Assembly (NCBI RefSeq): GCF_049199905.1
Contig: NZ_JBLZPK010000027.1
Location: forward strand, 1 to 64,000
DNA: 64,000 nucleotides
Source: Shinella sp032095155
GTDB taxonomy: Bacteria > Pseudomonadota > Alphaproteobacteria > Rhizobiales > Rhizobiaceae
Reading direction: 5' to 3'
The position numbers and the translations under genes were made by a program. Below the pieces are notes generated by a model that searched no databases, was not told the DNA's origin, and saw only the letters and a list, made by a program, of their open reading frames with translations. Positions 33,769 to 43,267 of the stretch are shown here, one piece after another; the stretch's first letter is position 1; every line of letters begins with the position of its first letter.

Positions 33769-34029
33769 TTACTGAATAATCTCGAGGTCGTTGATGACGC
33801 GCTTGCCGTCGACTTCGGTATAGAACACCAGAACCTTCACGCCCGGCTCCAGGCCTTCGAAGTTGAACTCTTCCGGCGCCTGATACTTCTTGCCGTCGTC
33901 GAGCGACAGCGAGAGATTGCCCGTGTCCACATTGGTGATCGTCGCTTCCACGTCGGCGCTTTCGGCCGAGGCGACGAGTGGCGAAAGGAAGACGGCCGTG
34001 GCCATCAAAGCTGCGATCAACAACCGCAT
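33769..34029 (-). CDS. DUF1344 periplasmic small protein
   Basis: An 86-residue exported protein. The signal peptide MRLLIAALMATAVFLSPLVASA is followed by a single small beta-barrel-like domain: ATITNVDTGNLSLSLDDGKKY, GLEPGVKVLVFYTEVDGKRVI. It matches DUF1344, common in Rhizobiales and of unknown function. The frame stays open upstream to 34215, but the signal peptide fixes the start at ATG 34029. Converges on the phosphatase gene. Confidence 0.87.
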   Translation of the reverse strand: MRLLIAALMATAVFLSPLVASAESADVEATITNVDTGNLSLSLDDGKKYQAPEEFNFEGLEPGVKVLVFYTEVDGKRVINDLEIIQ

Positions 34030-34327
34030 CGTACGAACCCCTGGAAATGAATCAGTCTTTTTGCTGGTCACGTCAGATGCCCCCGAAATATGGCGAAATT
34101 CGCCCTCGTCGCCCACAATGTCGAAATGGATGGCCGGAAAGATCATACGAATCAAGGCGGGGCGCAACGTCATCCCCCGGATTGTCTGACAAATCCGGTT
34201 GCAGGGTTGCGCCAAAACGGGAAATGCCGCCCGCTTTCGAGGCGGAAATACAAGTATTTCAGTCGCTTATAAATGCAATCTTAAGGAAGCCCCCCTTACC
34301 GTTTTGCCATCATCGGGGACCGCCGTC

Positions 34328-37300
34328 TTGTCTTTGCCTGCCGCCATCCGCCGCCATATGGCGTCCATCGCAGAATGGGCGCGCCCCTCGCTCCTGCCGG
34401 CCGCGATCGCCGGCGTCGTGATCCTGACGGCAGGCGTGTTCTACGAACAGCAGAACGAGCGGATCTATCGCAACGAGCTTCAGGCCCATGTATCCGGCGA
34501 TCTCGCACTCGTCGGCGCACGGCTGCAAAGCGAGGTCAACAGCGATGTCGCGGCCTTGCGCAGCGTCGCCAACATGTTCGCCGTCGCGCCACAGCAGGCC
34601 TCGCTGCAGTTCAACGTCTTCGCCCGCAAGCTGCTTTTGCAGAACAGCCACTTCCGCCGCGTCGGCGTGGCACCGGGTGCCAAGGTCACCCAGGCCTTCC
34701 CGCTCGACGGCAACCAGCATTATCTCGGCACCGATTTCAATCGCTTTCCCTCCTTCCGCCACGCCGCCCAGGCAGACCGCTCGCGCGGGCGCCCGCTCAT
34801 GCTCGGCCCGGTCGAATTCGCCAAGGGCGGGCGCGGCTTCCACCTCTTCATGCCGGTGTTTGGAACCGTCGATGCGCGGCACTATTTCTGGGGCTATATC
34901 GACGGGCTGGTCGACGAGCGCAGGCTGCTTAGCGATGCCGGGCTGATCGGCCCCGATATCCATGCCCTGCGCGACATGCGCCAGCACGAGACCGATATCG
35001 AGCTTGCCATCCGCGATGTCAGCGTGGCGGACAACGTCATCGATCCATTCTTCGGTGCGGCCGAGATCTTCGAGAACGATCCCGTCGTGCAGGTGCTCGA
35101 TTTTCCGGGCGGCCGCTGGGAGCTCGCCGCCGTTCCCAAGAAGGGCTGGCATCACCCGCCGGCGAACCTGACACAGGTTAGGATGTTCATCCTCGCCGCC
35201 GCACTCGTGATCATCGTTCCGATTCTGCTGACCGGCGGCCTCGTCAGCGAGCGCCAGCGCAACATTGCGCGGCTGCGGGCGCGCGAGCGGCAGGTGCAGT
35301 CCCTCTCGCAACGCCTCGATATCGCGCTCGACGCCTCCAAGATCGGCATCTGGGAAGTCGAGCTTTCGACCGGCGGGCGCAACTGGGATGCCCAGATGCA
35401 CCGGCTGCACGGTTTCCCGGAAGACGAGACGCCGAACGACGACCTCTGGCGCGAGGCGCTTCACCCCGATGACATTGCCACCGCCAAGGCCGAGATGGAC
35501 CTCATCCGCGCCGGCGGCAACGACTACAAGTCGCAATACCGCGTCCGCATGCCCGATGGCAGCTGGCACCATATCCGCAATGTCGGCTCGCGCCTGATCG
35601 GCCCGAACGGTGAGGAGAAGCTGACCGGCATCAGCTGGGACGTGACCGAGGACGTGCTGCTCAACGAGGCGCTGAAGACCGCCAAGGAGCATGCCGAAGT
35701 CCAGAATGCCGAGCTTGCCAAGCTGACCCGGCGTCTCGACCTCGCGCTCGACGCCTATCAGTGCGGTCTCTGGGAGGCCGATCTCGAAGACGGGCTGACG
35801 CTGTGGGACGACCGCATGCACCAGCTCTACGGCGTGACGAACACCGGCAAGCGCATCACCAACGAGACCTGGGTCAATGCGATCCACCCCGACGACCGCG
35901 AGGAAGCCCAGCGCAAGGCCGATACGACCATAGAGGAAGGCGTGCCCTATATGCGCACCTCTCGCGTCGTGCACCCTGACGGTACGATCCGCCACGTCCA
36001 GTCCGTCGGCAAGCTGCATGTCGAGCAGGACGGACGGCGCAAGCTGGTGGGCCTCGCCTTCGACGTTACCGAGGACGTGCTCATCACCGCGCGCCTCAAG
36101 GAGGCGAAGGAACGCTCCGAACTCCAGAACAGCGAACTGGAACAGACGACCCGCCGTCTTGACCTCGCGCTCGATTCCTACCAGTGCGGCCTCTGGGAGG
36201 CTGATCTCGATCTCGGCCGGACCTTCTGGGATCCGCGCATGCACCAGCTTTACGGGCTGACATTCACCGACGGCATCGTCACCCACGAGGCATGGCTAGC
36301 CGCCATGCATGCCGACGACCGCGATGCGATCGTCGAAAATGTTGCCCGCTGCATCGAACAGGACTTGCCCTATGTGCACGAGGCGCGTGTCGCCCTGCAG
36401 GGCGGGGCCATCCGCTATGTCCGCTCCGTCGGCAAGATCCACTACGGCCACGGCGGCACGCGAAAGCTCGTCGGCCTTGCCTTCGACGTGACCGAGGACG
36501 TCATCCTCAAGCAGAACCTCAAGGCCGCCAAGGAACAGGCCGACGCAAAGAATGTCGAGCTGGAACAGGCGAAGGACCGCATCGAGCACAATGCCCTGCA
36601 CGACCCGCTGACGGGGCTCGGCAACCGGCGCATGCTCGACGACGAACTGACAGGCATCGCCGAGCTCAGCGAGACGATGGACGTGCGCGTCGCCATCCTC
36701 CATATCGACCTCGACCGCTTCAAGCAGATCAACGACACGCTCGGCCATGCAGCCGGCGATGCGCTGCTCGTGCATGCCTCCGAAGTGCTGCGCGCCTCCA
36801 CCCGCAAGGGCGATCTCGTCGCGCGCATCGGCGGCGACGAATTCGTGGTGGTCGTCACCAACGCCACCGACCAGGCCTATCTCAGCACGCTGGCGCGCCG
36901 CATCATCACGCTGATGCAGCAGCCGGTGGACTATGAGGGGCATCTGTGCCGCTTCGGCGTCAGCATCGGCGTGGCGCTCGCCGAGGGGCAATCGATCAAC
37001 ACGGCAAAGCTGCTCGTCAACGCCGATATCGCGCTCTACCGGGCTAAGGCCATGGGCCGCAACCGCCACGAATTCTTCACCGAGGTGCTGCAGGCCGAGA
37101 TCATCTCGAACAAGCGCATCGCCGACGACATCCTGGCCGGCATCGAGAACAACGAGTTCGTGCCCTACTACCAGCCGCAGATCGAGGCCGGCACGCTGAA
37201 GCTCGCCGGTGCGGAGGCGCTGATCCGCTGGAATCACCCGCGCGACGGGCTCCTGACGCCCGACCGCTTCCTCAAGATCGCCGAAGACCTCAACGTCATG

Positions 37301-37882
37301 GCGACGCTCGACCGGATCGTGCTCGAAAAGGCGCTCATCGACTGCGCCCGCTGGGCGGCCCGCGGTCTGGTCATGCCGAAGATCTCGGTCAACGTCTCGG
37401 CGCGCCGCCTGCGCGACGAGAGCCTGATCGACAGCCTGACCGGCCTCTCCATCCAGCCCGGCCAGATTTCCTTCGAACTGGTGGAATCGATCTTCCTCGA
37501 CGAGAGCGACGACATCGTTCTCTCCAATCTCGAACGCATCAAGGCGCTCGGCATCGATATCGAAATCGACGATTTCGGCACCGGCCACACCTCGATCGTC
37601 AGCCTCTTGAAGCTGAAGCCCAAGCGCCTGAAGATCGACCGCCAGCTCGTGGCGCCGATCCTCAAGTCACACAACGAGCAGGCGCTGGTGCGCTCGATCA
37701 TCGAGATCGGCCGCTCGCTCAATATCGAGATCGTCGCCGAAGGCGTCGAGACCATGGACCACGCCGAAATGCTCGGCCTGCTCGGCTGCGACCTCCTGCA
37801 GGGCTACGCCTTCGCCAAGCCACTCTCCCGCGACGCCTTTTTTGCCTTCGGCAGCGAAATGCGCTGGAAGCTCGCTTCCTGA
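34328..37882 (+). CDS. CHASE-PAS3-GGDEF-EAL cyclic-di-GMP enzyme
   Basis: An 1184-residue inner-membrane sensor. TM1 (~22-38), periplasmic CHASE domain (~50-245, with HYLGTDFNRFPSFR), TM2 (286-306), three PAS domains starting near residues 328, 468 and 609, then GGDEF (motif GGDEF at 835-839) and EAL (Glu963 in AEALIRW; IDDFGTGHTSI). Both catalytic signatures are intact, so it could make or break cyclic-di-GMP. The second and third PAS units begin almost identically (RRLDLALD-[AS]-YQCGLWEADL), a recent tandem duplication. TTG 34328 has GGGGA 8 nt upstream; ATG 34358 lacks a ribosome site. Confidence 0.9.
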   Translation: MSLPAAIRRHMASIAEWARPSLLPAAIAGVVILTAGVFYEQQNERIYRNELQAHVSGDLALVGARLQSEVNSDVAALRSVANMFAVAPQQASLQFNVFARKLLLQNSHFRRVGVAPGAKVTQAFPLDGNQHYLGTDFNRFPSFRHAAQADRSRGRPLMLGPVEFAKGGRGFHLFMPVFGTVDARHYFWGYIDGLVDERRLLSDAGLIGPDIHALRDMRQHETDIELAIRDVSVADNVIDPFFGAAEIFENDPVVQVLDFPGGRWELAAVPKKGWHHPPANLTQVRMFILAAALVIIVPILLTGGLVSERQRNIARLRARERQVQSLSQRLDIALDASKIGIWEVELSTGGRNWDAQMHRLHGFPEDETPNDDLWREALHPDDIATAKAEMDLIRAGGNDYKSQYRVRMPDGSWHHIRNVGSRLIGPNGEEKLTGISWDVTEDVLLNEALKTAKEHAEVQNAELAKLTRRLDLALDAYQCGLWEADLEDGLTLWDDRMHQLYGVTNTGKRITNETWVNAIHPDDREEAQRKADTTIEEGVPYMRTSRVVHPDGTIRHVQSVGKLHVEQDGRRKLVGLAFDVTEDVLITARLKEAKERSELQNSELEQTTRRLDLALDSYQCGLWEADLDLGRTFWDPRMHQLYGLTFTDGIVTHEAWLAAMHADDRDAIVENVARCIEQDLPYVHEARVALQGGAIRYVRSVGKIHYGHGGTRKLVGLAFDVTEDVILKQNLKAAKEQADAKNVELEQAKDRIEHNALHDPLTGLGNRRMLDDELTGIAELSETMDVRVAILHIDLDRFKQINDTLGHAAGDALLVHASEVLRASTRKGDLVARIGGDEFVVVVTNATDQAYLSTLARRIITLMQQPVDYEGHLCRFGVSIGVALAEGQSINTAKLLVNADIALYRAKAMGRNRHEFFTEVLQAEIISNKRIADDILAGIENNEFVPYYQPQIEAGTLKLAGAEALIRWNHPRDGLLTPDRFLKIAEDLNVMATLDRIVLEKALIDCARWAARGLVMPKISVNVSARRLRDESLIDSLTGLSIQPGQISFELVESIFLDESDDIVLSNLERIKALGIDIEIDDFGTGHTSIVSLLKLKPKRLKIDRQLVAPILKSHNEQALVRSIIEIGRSLNIEIVAEGVETMDHAEMLGLLGCDLLQGYAFAKPLSRDAFFAFGSEMRWKLAS

Positions 37883-37908
37883 TCCGACTTGACGCGAAAC
37901 CCTTGTCC

Positions 37909-37939
37909 CGCCCCCGCCTTTTCCACTAAGGAGGGGGCG
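37909..37939. other. Hairpin between GGDEF-EAL gene and aroC
   Basis: cgcccccgcctt and aaggagggggcg pair over 12 bp with one mismatch and a 7-nt loop. No T-tract follows. It may stop read-through from the sensor gene or structure the aroC leader. Confidence 0.35.
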
Positions 37940-37965
37940 AACGTTTATCGGGTCCGGGTCCGCTC

Positions 37966-39063
37966 ATGTCGCACAACAGTTTCGGTCATCTTTTCCGCGT
38001 CACCACCTGGGGCGAAAGCCATGGGATAGCACTTGGCTGCGTGGTGGATGGCTGCCCGCCCGGCATCCGCTTCACGCTCGCCGAAATCCAGGCGTGGCTC
38101 GACAAGCGCAAGCCCGGCCAGTCGCGCTTCGTGACGCAGCGCCGCGAGGACGATCTGGTGAAGGTGCTCTCCGGCGTCATGCTGGACGAGGACGGTGAGA
38201 CGATGATCACGACGGGCACACCCGTTTCGATGATGATCGAGAACACCGACCAGCGCTCGAAGGATTACGGCGAGATCGCCAAGCGCTACCGCCCCGGCCA
38301 TGCCGACTATACCTATGACGTGAAATACGGCATCCGCGACTATCGCGGCGGCGGCCGCTCGTCAGCCCGCGAGACTGCGGCGCGCGTTGCCGCCGGGGGC
38401 CTCGCTCGCAAGGTCGTGCCGGGGCTTTCCGTCCGCGCCGCCCTCGTGCAGATCGGCAAACACAAGATCGACCGCCGCAACTGGGACTGGAACGAGGTCA
38501 GCAACAACCCGTTCTTCGCGCCCGATCCGGCCATCGTGCCCGTCTGGGAAGAGTATCTCGACGGCATCCGCAAGGCCGGCTCGTCCATCGGCGCGGTCGT
38601 GGAAGTGGTCGCCGAGGGCGTTCCGGCCGGGATCGGCGCACCGATCTACGGCAAGCTTGACCAGGATATCGCCTCGCTCCTCATGTCGATCAATGCCGTG
38701 AAGGGCGTGGAGATCGGCGAAGGCTTTGCCTCGGCCGAGCTCACCGGCGAGGACAATGCCGACGAAATGCGCATGGGCAATGACGGCAATCCGATCTTCC
38801 TGTCCAACCATGCCGGCGGTATTCTCGGCGGCATTTCCACCGGCCAGCCGGTCGTCGCGCGTTTCGCCATCAAGCCGACCTCGTCCATCCTGACCGAGCG
38901 CCGCTCGATCGACGCCGACGGCAACAATGTCGATGTGCGCACCAAGGGCCGCCATGACCCGTGCGTCGGCATCCGCGCCGTGCCGATCGGCGAGGCCATG
39001 GTCGCCTGTGCCGTTGCCGACCACTATCTCCGCGATCGCGGCCAGACCGGCCGCCTGAAATAG
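37966..39063 (+). CDS. aroC: Chorismate synthase
   Basis: A 365-residue FMN-dependent enzyme making chorismate from EPSP, the end of the shikimate pathway. Signatures are TTWGESHGIALGCVVDGCPPG, the second block DYRGGGRSSARETAARVAAGG, and the C-terminal KGRHDPCVGIRAVPIGEAM. Full length for the family. ribB follows after 10 nt, so the two are probably co-transcribed. Confidence 0.97.
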   Translation: MSHNSFGHLFRVTTWGESHGIALGCVVDGCPPGIRFTLAEIQAWLDKRKPGQSRFVTQRREDDLVKVLSGVMLDEDGETMITTGTPVSMMIENTDQRSKDYGEIAKRYRPGHADYTYDVKYGIRDYRGGGRSSARETAARVAAGGLARKVVPGLSVRAALVQIGKHKIDRRNWDWNEVSNNPFFAPDPAIVPVWEEYLDGIRKAGSSIGAVVEVVAEGVPAGIGAPIYGKLDQDIASLLMSINAVKGVEIGEGFASAELTGEDNADEMRMGNDGNPIFLSNHAGGILGGISTGQPVVARFAIKPTSSILTERRSIDADGNNVDVRTKGRHDPCVGIRAVPIGEAMVACAVADHYLRDRGQTGRLK

Positions 39064-39073
39064 GATTTTTGCC

Positions 39074-40174
39074 ATGAGCTACGACCAGAAGCGTGTCGTC
39101 GATGCCATCCGCGCCTTCGAGGCCGGCGAAATCGTCGTCGTGATGGATGACGACGGCCGCGAGAACGAGGGCGACCTCATCGTCGCCGCCGTGCACTGCA
39201 CGCCGGAAAAGATGGCCTTCATCGTACGCCACACCTCCGGCATCGTCTGCACGCCCATGCCGCGCGAGGAGGCCAAGCGCCTGAACCTCAATGCCATGGT
39301 GGCGGAAAACGATTCGGCCCACACCACCGCCTTCACCGTCTCCGTCGATTTCAAGCACGGCACGACGACGGGCATTTCCGCCGACGACCGTACGCTGACG
39401 GTGCGCAACCTCGCCAATCCGAATGTCGGTGCTGCGGATTTCGTGCGCCCCGGCCATATCTTCCCGCTCGTGTCGCGCGAAGGCGGCGTCCTGATGCGCT
39501 CGGGCCACACCGAAGCGGCCGTCGATCTCTGCAAGCTCTCGAGCCTGCCGCCGATCGGCGTGATCAGCGAACTGGTCAACGACGACGGCACGGTGATGCG
39601 CGGCCCGCAGGTCGCGGCCTTCGCAGAGAAGAACGGCCTGAAGCAGGTCTCCGTCGCCGATCTCATCGCCTACCGCCAGCGCAAGGAAACCCTGATCGAG
39701 CAGGTCGGCAGCTTCGACATCGAGACGCCCTACGGCAAGGCCAAGGCTTCGACCTACACCCTGCCCTGGGATCCGATGCAGCATCTCGCCGTGGTCTTCG
39801 GCGATATCAGGGACGGCGTCGATATCCCCGTGCGCCTGCATCTCGAAAATGTCGGCGACGACGTTTTTGGCGCGGGACGCCAGATCGATGCGATCATGAA
39901 GCGCATCGCCGATGAGGGCCGCGGCGTCATCGTCTATTTGCGCGAAGGCTCCGTCGGCGTCGGCCAGTCCTCGACGGCCCGCAAGGGCAAACATGACCGC
40001 GAAGGCCATGACGAGGCGCAGGCGCGCGAAAGCGAATGGCTGGAAATCGGCCTCGGCGCACAGATCCTGAAGGATCTCGGCATCACCTCGATCCGCCTGA
40101 TGGCCTCGCGCGAGCGCCACTATGTCGGCCTCGAAGGCTTCGGCATCGAGATCAGCTCGACGGATCTCTGCTAA
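39074..40174 (+). CDS. ribB: 3,4-dihydroxy-2-butanone-4-phosphate synthase, with degenerate GCHII-like domain
   Basis: A 366-residue riboflavin-pathway protein. The N-terminal ~205 residues are RibB, with acidic loop DDDGRENEGDLIVAA, HTTAFTVSVD, and RSGHTEAAVDLCKL. The C-terminal half follows the GTP cyclohydrolase II outline (HLAVVFGDI, VPVRLHLEN-like strand, LGITSIRLMAS) but lacks the CxxGDxxGSxxCDC zinc motif; the region reads LHLENVGDDVFGAGRQID. It should make only the butanone phosphate. Such fused, cysteine-less RibBA forms are common in alphaproteobacteria. Confidence 0.93.
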   Translation: MSYDQKRVVDAIRAFEAGEIVVVMDDDGRENEGDLIVAAVHCTPEKMAFIVRHTSGIVCTPMPREEAKRLNLNAMVAENDSAHTTAFTVSVDFKHGTTTGISADDRTLTVRNLANPNVGAADFVRPGHIFPLVSREGGVLMRSGHTEAAVDLCKLSSLPPIGVISELVNDDGTVMRGPQVAAFAEKNGLKQVSVADLIAYRQRKETLIEQVGSFDIETPYGKAKASTYTLPWDPMQHLAVVFGDIRDGVDIPVRLHLENVGDDVFGAGRQIDAIMKRIADEGRGVIVYLREGSVGVGQSSTARKGKHDREGHDEAQARESEWLEIGLGAQILKDLGITSIRLMASRERHYVGLEGFGIEISSTDLC

Positions 40175-40257
40175 ACCCCGAATATCCCGCGGCTCCGAAA
40201 CGTTTGCCTTTGGCGCGACGGTTCGGATCGCGGGATTTTCTGTGGGGACATCGGGGC

Positions 40258-41217
40258 ATGTGGGACTTCAGCATCGGCAAGACCATCGGCATTCTGCTGA
40301 AGACCATGCCCTTCATCATCACGCGGATGGTGATCTATTTCGTCATCACGCTCGCCTTCATCCTGGCGACGGGCACGGGGGCCGGCATCGGCTACGGCGT
40401 CGGCTCGCTCTCCGACAGCCCGGAATCCTTCGCCGTCTGGGGCGGCATCTTCGGCATGGGGCTGGTCGGCACCGCCGTCTATTGGGCGCGCGAATGGCTG
40501 CTCTACATGGTCAAGGCCGCCCATATCGCCGTCATGGTCAAGCTGATCGACGGTGAGCCGCTGCCGGACGGCAAGGGCCAGGTCGCCTATGGCCGCGAGG
40601 TCGTCACCGCCCGCTTCGGCGAGGCGAACGTGCTCTTCGCGCTCGACCAGCTCATCAAGGGCGTGATCGCCGCCATCACCGGCCTTCTCGGCGGCATCGC
40701 GGCCTTTCTGCCCATTCCCGGCCTCGACGGCATCGTGCGCTTCGCCAACACCGTCATTCGCCTGTCCTTGACCTATGTCGATGAGATCATCCTCGGCTAC
40801 AACATCCGCACCGGCAGCGACAATGCCTGGGAAAGCTCGCGCCGCGGCCTCGTGCTCTATGCACAGAACGGCCTGAAGATGGTGAAGAACGCCGTCTGGC
40901 TCTCTGTTTTCCTGTGGATCCTCTCCATCGTCGTCTTCCTCCTGGCGCTGGCACCGGCCGCCGCAGTGGTGTACCTCTTCCCCGGCGATCTCACCGCCCT
41001 CACCTTCATCGTCGCCATCGTCTTCGCCTGGGCCTTTAAGGCTGCCGTGCTCGAACCCTTCGCGATCGCCGCCCTGATGGCCGTCTATTTCGACACGATC
41101 CGCGGCCAGGTGCCGGACCCGGACTGGGACGCCAAGCTGACGGGTGCCTCGGAGAAGTTCCGCGCGCTGACGGAGCAGGCCAAGGGCACGTTCGGCGGGA
41201 GGCCGGTGACGGCCTGA
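40258..41217 (+). CDS. Polytopic inner-membrane protein of unknown function
   Basis: A 319-residue protein with about six hydrophobic segments (for example MPFIITRMVIYFVITLAFIL, VWGGIFGMGLVGTAVYWA, LLGGIAAFLPIPGLDGIV, AVWLSVFLWILSIVVFLLAL, LTFIVAIVFAWAF). No motif tells its function. ATG 40258 is chosen for the GGGGAC stretch upstream and because the preceding frame overlaps ribB. It looks like a conserved rhizobial membrane protein; it may share a transcript with aroC-ribB. Confidence 0.75.
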   Translation: MWDFSIGKTIGILLKTMPFIITRMVIYFVITLAFILATGTGAGIGYGVGSLSDSPESFAVWGGIFGMGLVGTAVYWAREWLLYMVKAAHIAVMVKLIDGEPLPDGKGQVAYGREVVTARFGEANVLFALDQLIKGVIAAITGLLGGIAAFLPIPGLDGIVRFANTVIRLSLTYVDEIILGYNIRTGSDNAWESSRRGLVLYAQNGLKMVKNAVWLSVFLWILSIVVFLLALAPAAAVVYLFPGDLTALTFIVAIVFAWAFKAAVLEPFAIAALMAVYFDTIRGQVPDPDWDAKLTGASEKFRALTEQAKGTFGGRPVTA

Positions 41218-41311
41218 AACCAAGCGAGACACAGAAAATTTTATCGAACCCGTTACCGGAAGTTGTGCAATTCACCTTTATGTTCTCTCGCATTCATCGA
41301 GGGAACATTCA

Positions 41312-41878
41312 TTGATCGTATTGGAAGAAAGCATTTGGAGCGTTTTGTCTTGCGGCTCCCGAATGGTAATGATTCCACTTTTCAAACTGATTGGTTTTAT
41401 ACTTCTTGGGATACTTTTTGCCTACCTGCATCGGCTAGGGAATTGGATACGGGGAAAAGAGCAGCCCAACTACCGTTGGATTAAAAGCCCGCTTGCAATT
41501 GTTCTTGGAACAAGCGTGTTTATCGGCATCGGGTGGACGACTGCGGCATCGCCAAGTATCACACGTTTTGCAACGGATGGTTCGATCCTCATCGAGACCG
41601 GATGCCAGATGACAGAAACATACTCCAAAAGAATCCCGCTCGCTGAAGCCAGCATCACCTATCGGCATACAAAAAGCCGACGCGGCAACAACGCGTATTC
41701 TCTTGTCGTGAAGAACAGGGAACACACGATAACCCTGGATCTGACCCGTCAGCTTGACTATTCCGCATTGGCACGCATCGCACCGGAACCGATGATCAAA
41801 TTTGCGAAGACACTTCGCGAGCAACGTCGAGACGTCCCTCCTCCGCTCCTGCTGCTGCTTAAACGACAGAACACGTAA
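41312..41878 (+). CDS. Hypothetical membrane protein, AT-richer than its neighbours
   Basis: A 188-residue protein with two predicted helices (IPLFKLIGFILLGILFAYL and SPLAIVLGTSVFIGIGW) and a hydrophilic C-terminal domain. No domain recognised. Base composition is visibly less GC-rich, with many codons ending in A/T (tta, att, aaa), unlike the flanking genes, which suggests acquisition. TTG 41312 is supported by GAGGGA 7 nt upstream; internal ATGs at codons 18 and 20 are alternatives. It converges on the ycaQ-like gene with 8 nt between them. Confidence 0.6.
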   Translation: MIVLEESIWSVLSCGSRMVMIPLFKLIGFILLGILFAYLHRLGNWIRGKEQPNYRWIKSPLAIVLGTSVFIGIGWTTAASPSITRFATDGSILIETGCQMTETYSKRIPLAEASITYRHTKSRRGNNAYSLVVKNREHTITLDLTRQLDYSALARIAPEPMIKFAKTLREQRRDVPPPLLLLLKRQNT

Positions 41879-41886
41879 GCCTGACG

Positions 41887-43086
41887 CTAAACGTCATCTC
41901 CGCGCCACCCATCCAGATAGCGCACCCCTTCCACCCCGGTAAACTTCGCGAGCCTCGCCAACTCCGCCTCCAGCTTCTCCAGCCGTCCCGTCGAAGCGCG
42001 GACCTTCGGTTCCCACCAGAGGCGTTTGACGTCGAGCGTGCCGGCCTTGCGGTCGGCCTTCATGTCGATGCGGCCGACGAGGCGGTCGCCTTCGAGCAGC
42101 GGGAAGACGTAGTAGCCGTATTGGCGCTTCGGCTCGGGCACGAAGACCTCGATACGGTAGTAATAGCCGAAGAGGCGTTCGGTGCGGTTGCGGTCGCGGA
42201 TCAAGGGATCGAAGGGCGAGAGGACGCGCAGGCGGGCGGGCGGCTCGGGAATATCGCTGAGATTATCAGGGAAACCGTCGAAGGCGTAGGAGATGCGCGG
42301 CTTGCCGCCGTCGGCGGTTTCGATCGAGACGGGGCGAAGCTCGTCGCGATGCGCGTCCACCCAGGTCTTCGCCTCCTCCGGCGAGATCAGCGCCCAGAAG
42401 GCGGCGATTTCGCCATGGGTGGCAAAACCCAGCCGGGTCAACGCGCTGCGGCAGGCCCAGTCGACGAAGGCGTCGTGCTCGACGGCGGGCTTGTGATGAT
42501 GTGGCGGCACCACGCGTTCGGTAAGGTCATAGACCTTCTGGAAATTCTCGCGCCGGGAGATGCAGAGTTTCCCGGTGTGCCAGAGGAATTCCAGCGCCGT
42601 CTTGTTCGGATGCCAGTTCCACCAGCCGCCGGACTTGTGGTCGTCCGTCTTCAGCTCGCGCGACAGGACGGCACCACCAGATGCGATGCGCTCATAGGTC
42701 TCGCCGAACGCCTTGTCGAAGCCCTCGCCCTGCCACTTGCTCCAGCGCTCGAGGAGCGACGCCTCCTTGCGGCGGAAACGGTGTTTCCAATAGCGGAAGA
42801 AGGCGCTCGGAATGATCGAGGCGTCGTGCGTCCAGTGCTCGAAGAGATCGCCGTCCTTTTCGAGAAGCTCCGTCAGGTGCTCGCGCCGATAGGTCTGGTT
42901 GCGCGAGAAAAGGATCTGGTGATGCGCGCGCTCGACGGTGGCGATGCTGTCCACCTGCACGAAGCCGATATCGTGGATGAGCTGCAGCAGCCCCGCCTTG
43001 CCGAGCTGTCGGCCGGGTGGTTCACTGAGCCCCTGGCGGGCGAGGAAGATACGCCGGGCTTCGGTATTCGAAAGAAGAATCGTCAT
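41887..43086 (-). CDS. YcaQ-like winged-helix protein (crosslink-repair glycosylase family)
   Basis: A 399-residue protein of the HTH_42 / YcaQ family. Landmarks are ARRIFLARQGL, LIHDIGFVQVDSIATVERAHHQILFSR, LFEHWTHDASIIP, and the C-terminal FDPLIRDRNRTERLFGYYYRIEVFVP. E. coli YcaQ and Streptomyces AlkZ unhook DNA interstrand crosslinks with a QxQ/QxD catalytic motif; here QVDS fits the QxD type. ATG 43086 gives MTILLSNTEAR; the frame reaches 43179 without conservation. Divergent from bioM. Confidence 0.85.
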   Translation of the reverse strand: MTILLSNTEARRIFLARQGLSEPPGRQLGKAGLLQLIHDIGFVQVDSIATVERAHHQILFSRNQTYRREHLTELLEKDGDLFEHWTHDASIIPSAFFRYWKHRFRRKEASLLERWSKWQGEGFDKAFGETYERIASGGAVLSRELKTDDHKSGGWWNWHPNKTALEFLWHTGKLCISRRENFQKVYDLTERVVPPHHHKPAVEHDAFVDWACRSALTRLGFATHGEIAAFWALISPEEAKTWVDAHRDELRPVSIETADGGKPRISYAFDGFPDNLSDIPEPPARLRVLSPFDPLIRDRNRTERLFGYYYRIEVFVPEPKRQYGYYVFPLLEGDRLVGRIDMKADRKAGTLDVKRLWWEPKVRASTGRLEKLEAELARLAKFTGVEGVRYLDGWRGDDV

Positions 43087-43267
43087 AGCCGATGATAGGC
43101 ATATATTCTTGGTTTGTTCCACCCGTTTTCCGCACGACGGGAAAGGCGGCTTCAACACCCTCTGCGGATTGTTCAACATTATCAGGGGAGCCAGTGCAAA
43201 AACCCTTCGCAGCTTCCGCCAAATTGCTTATAGGTCCTGCACCCAACCGCGAACCGGGACATTGCTC

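Noticed and set aside
43228..43237. TTATAGGTCC upstream of bioM as a BioR operator
   Set aside because: Only the first six bases match the TTATAGATAA-type consensus and there is no second half-site, so I do not call it a site.
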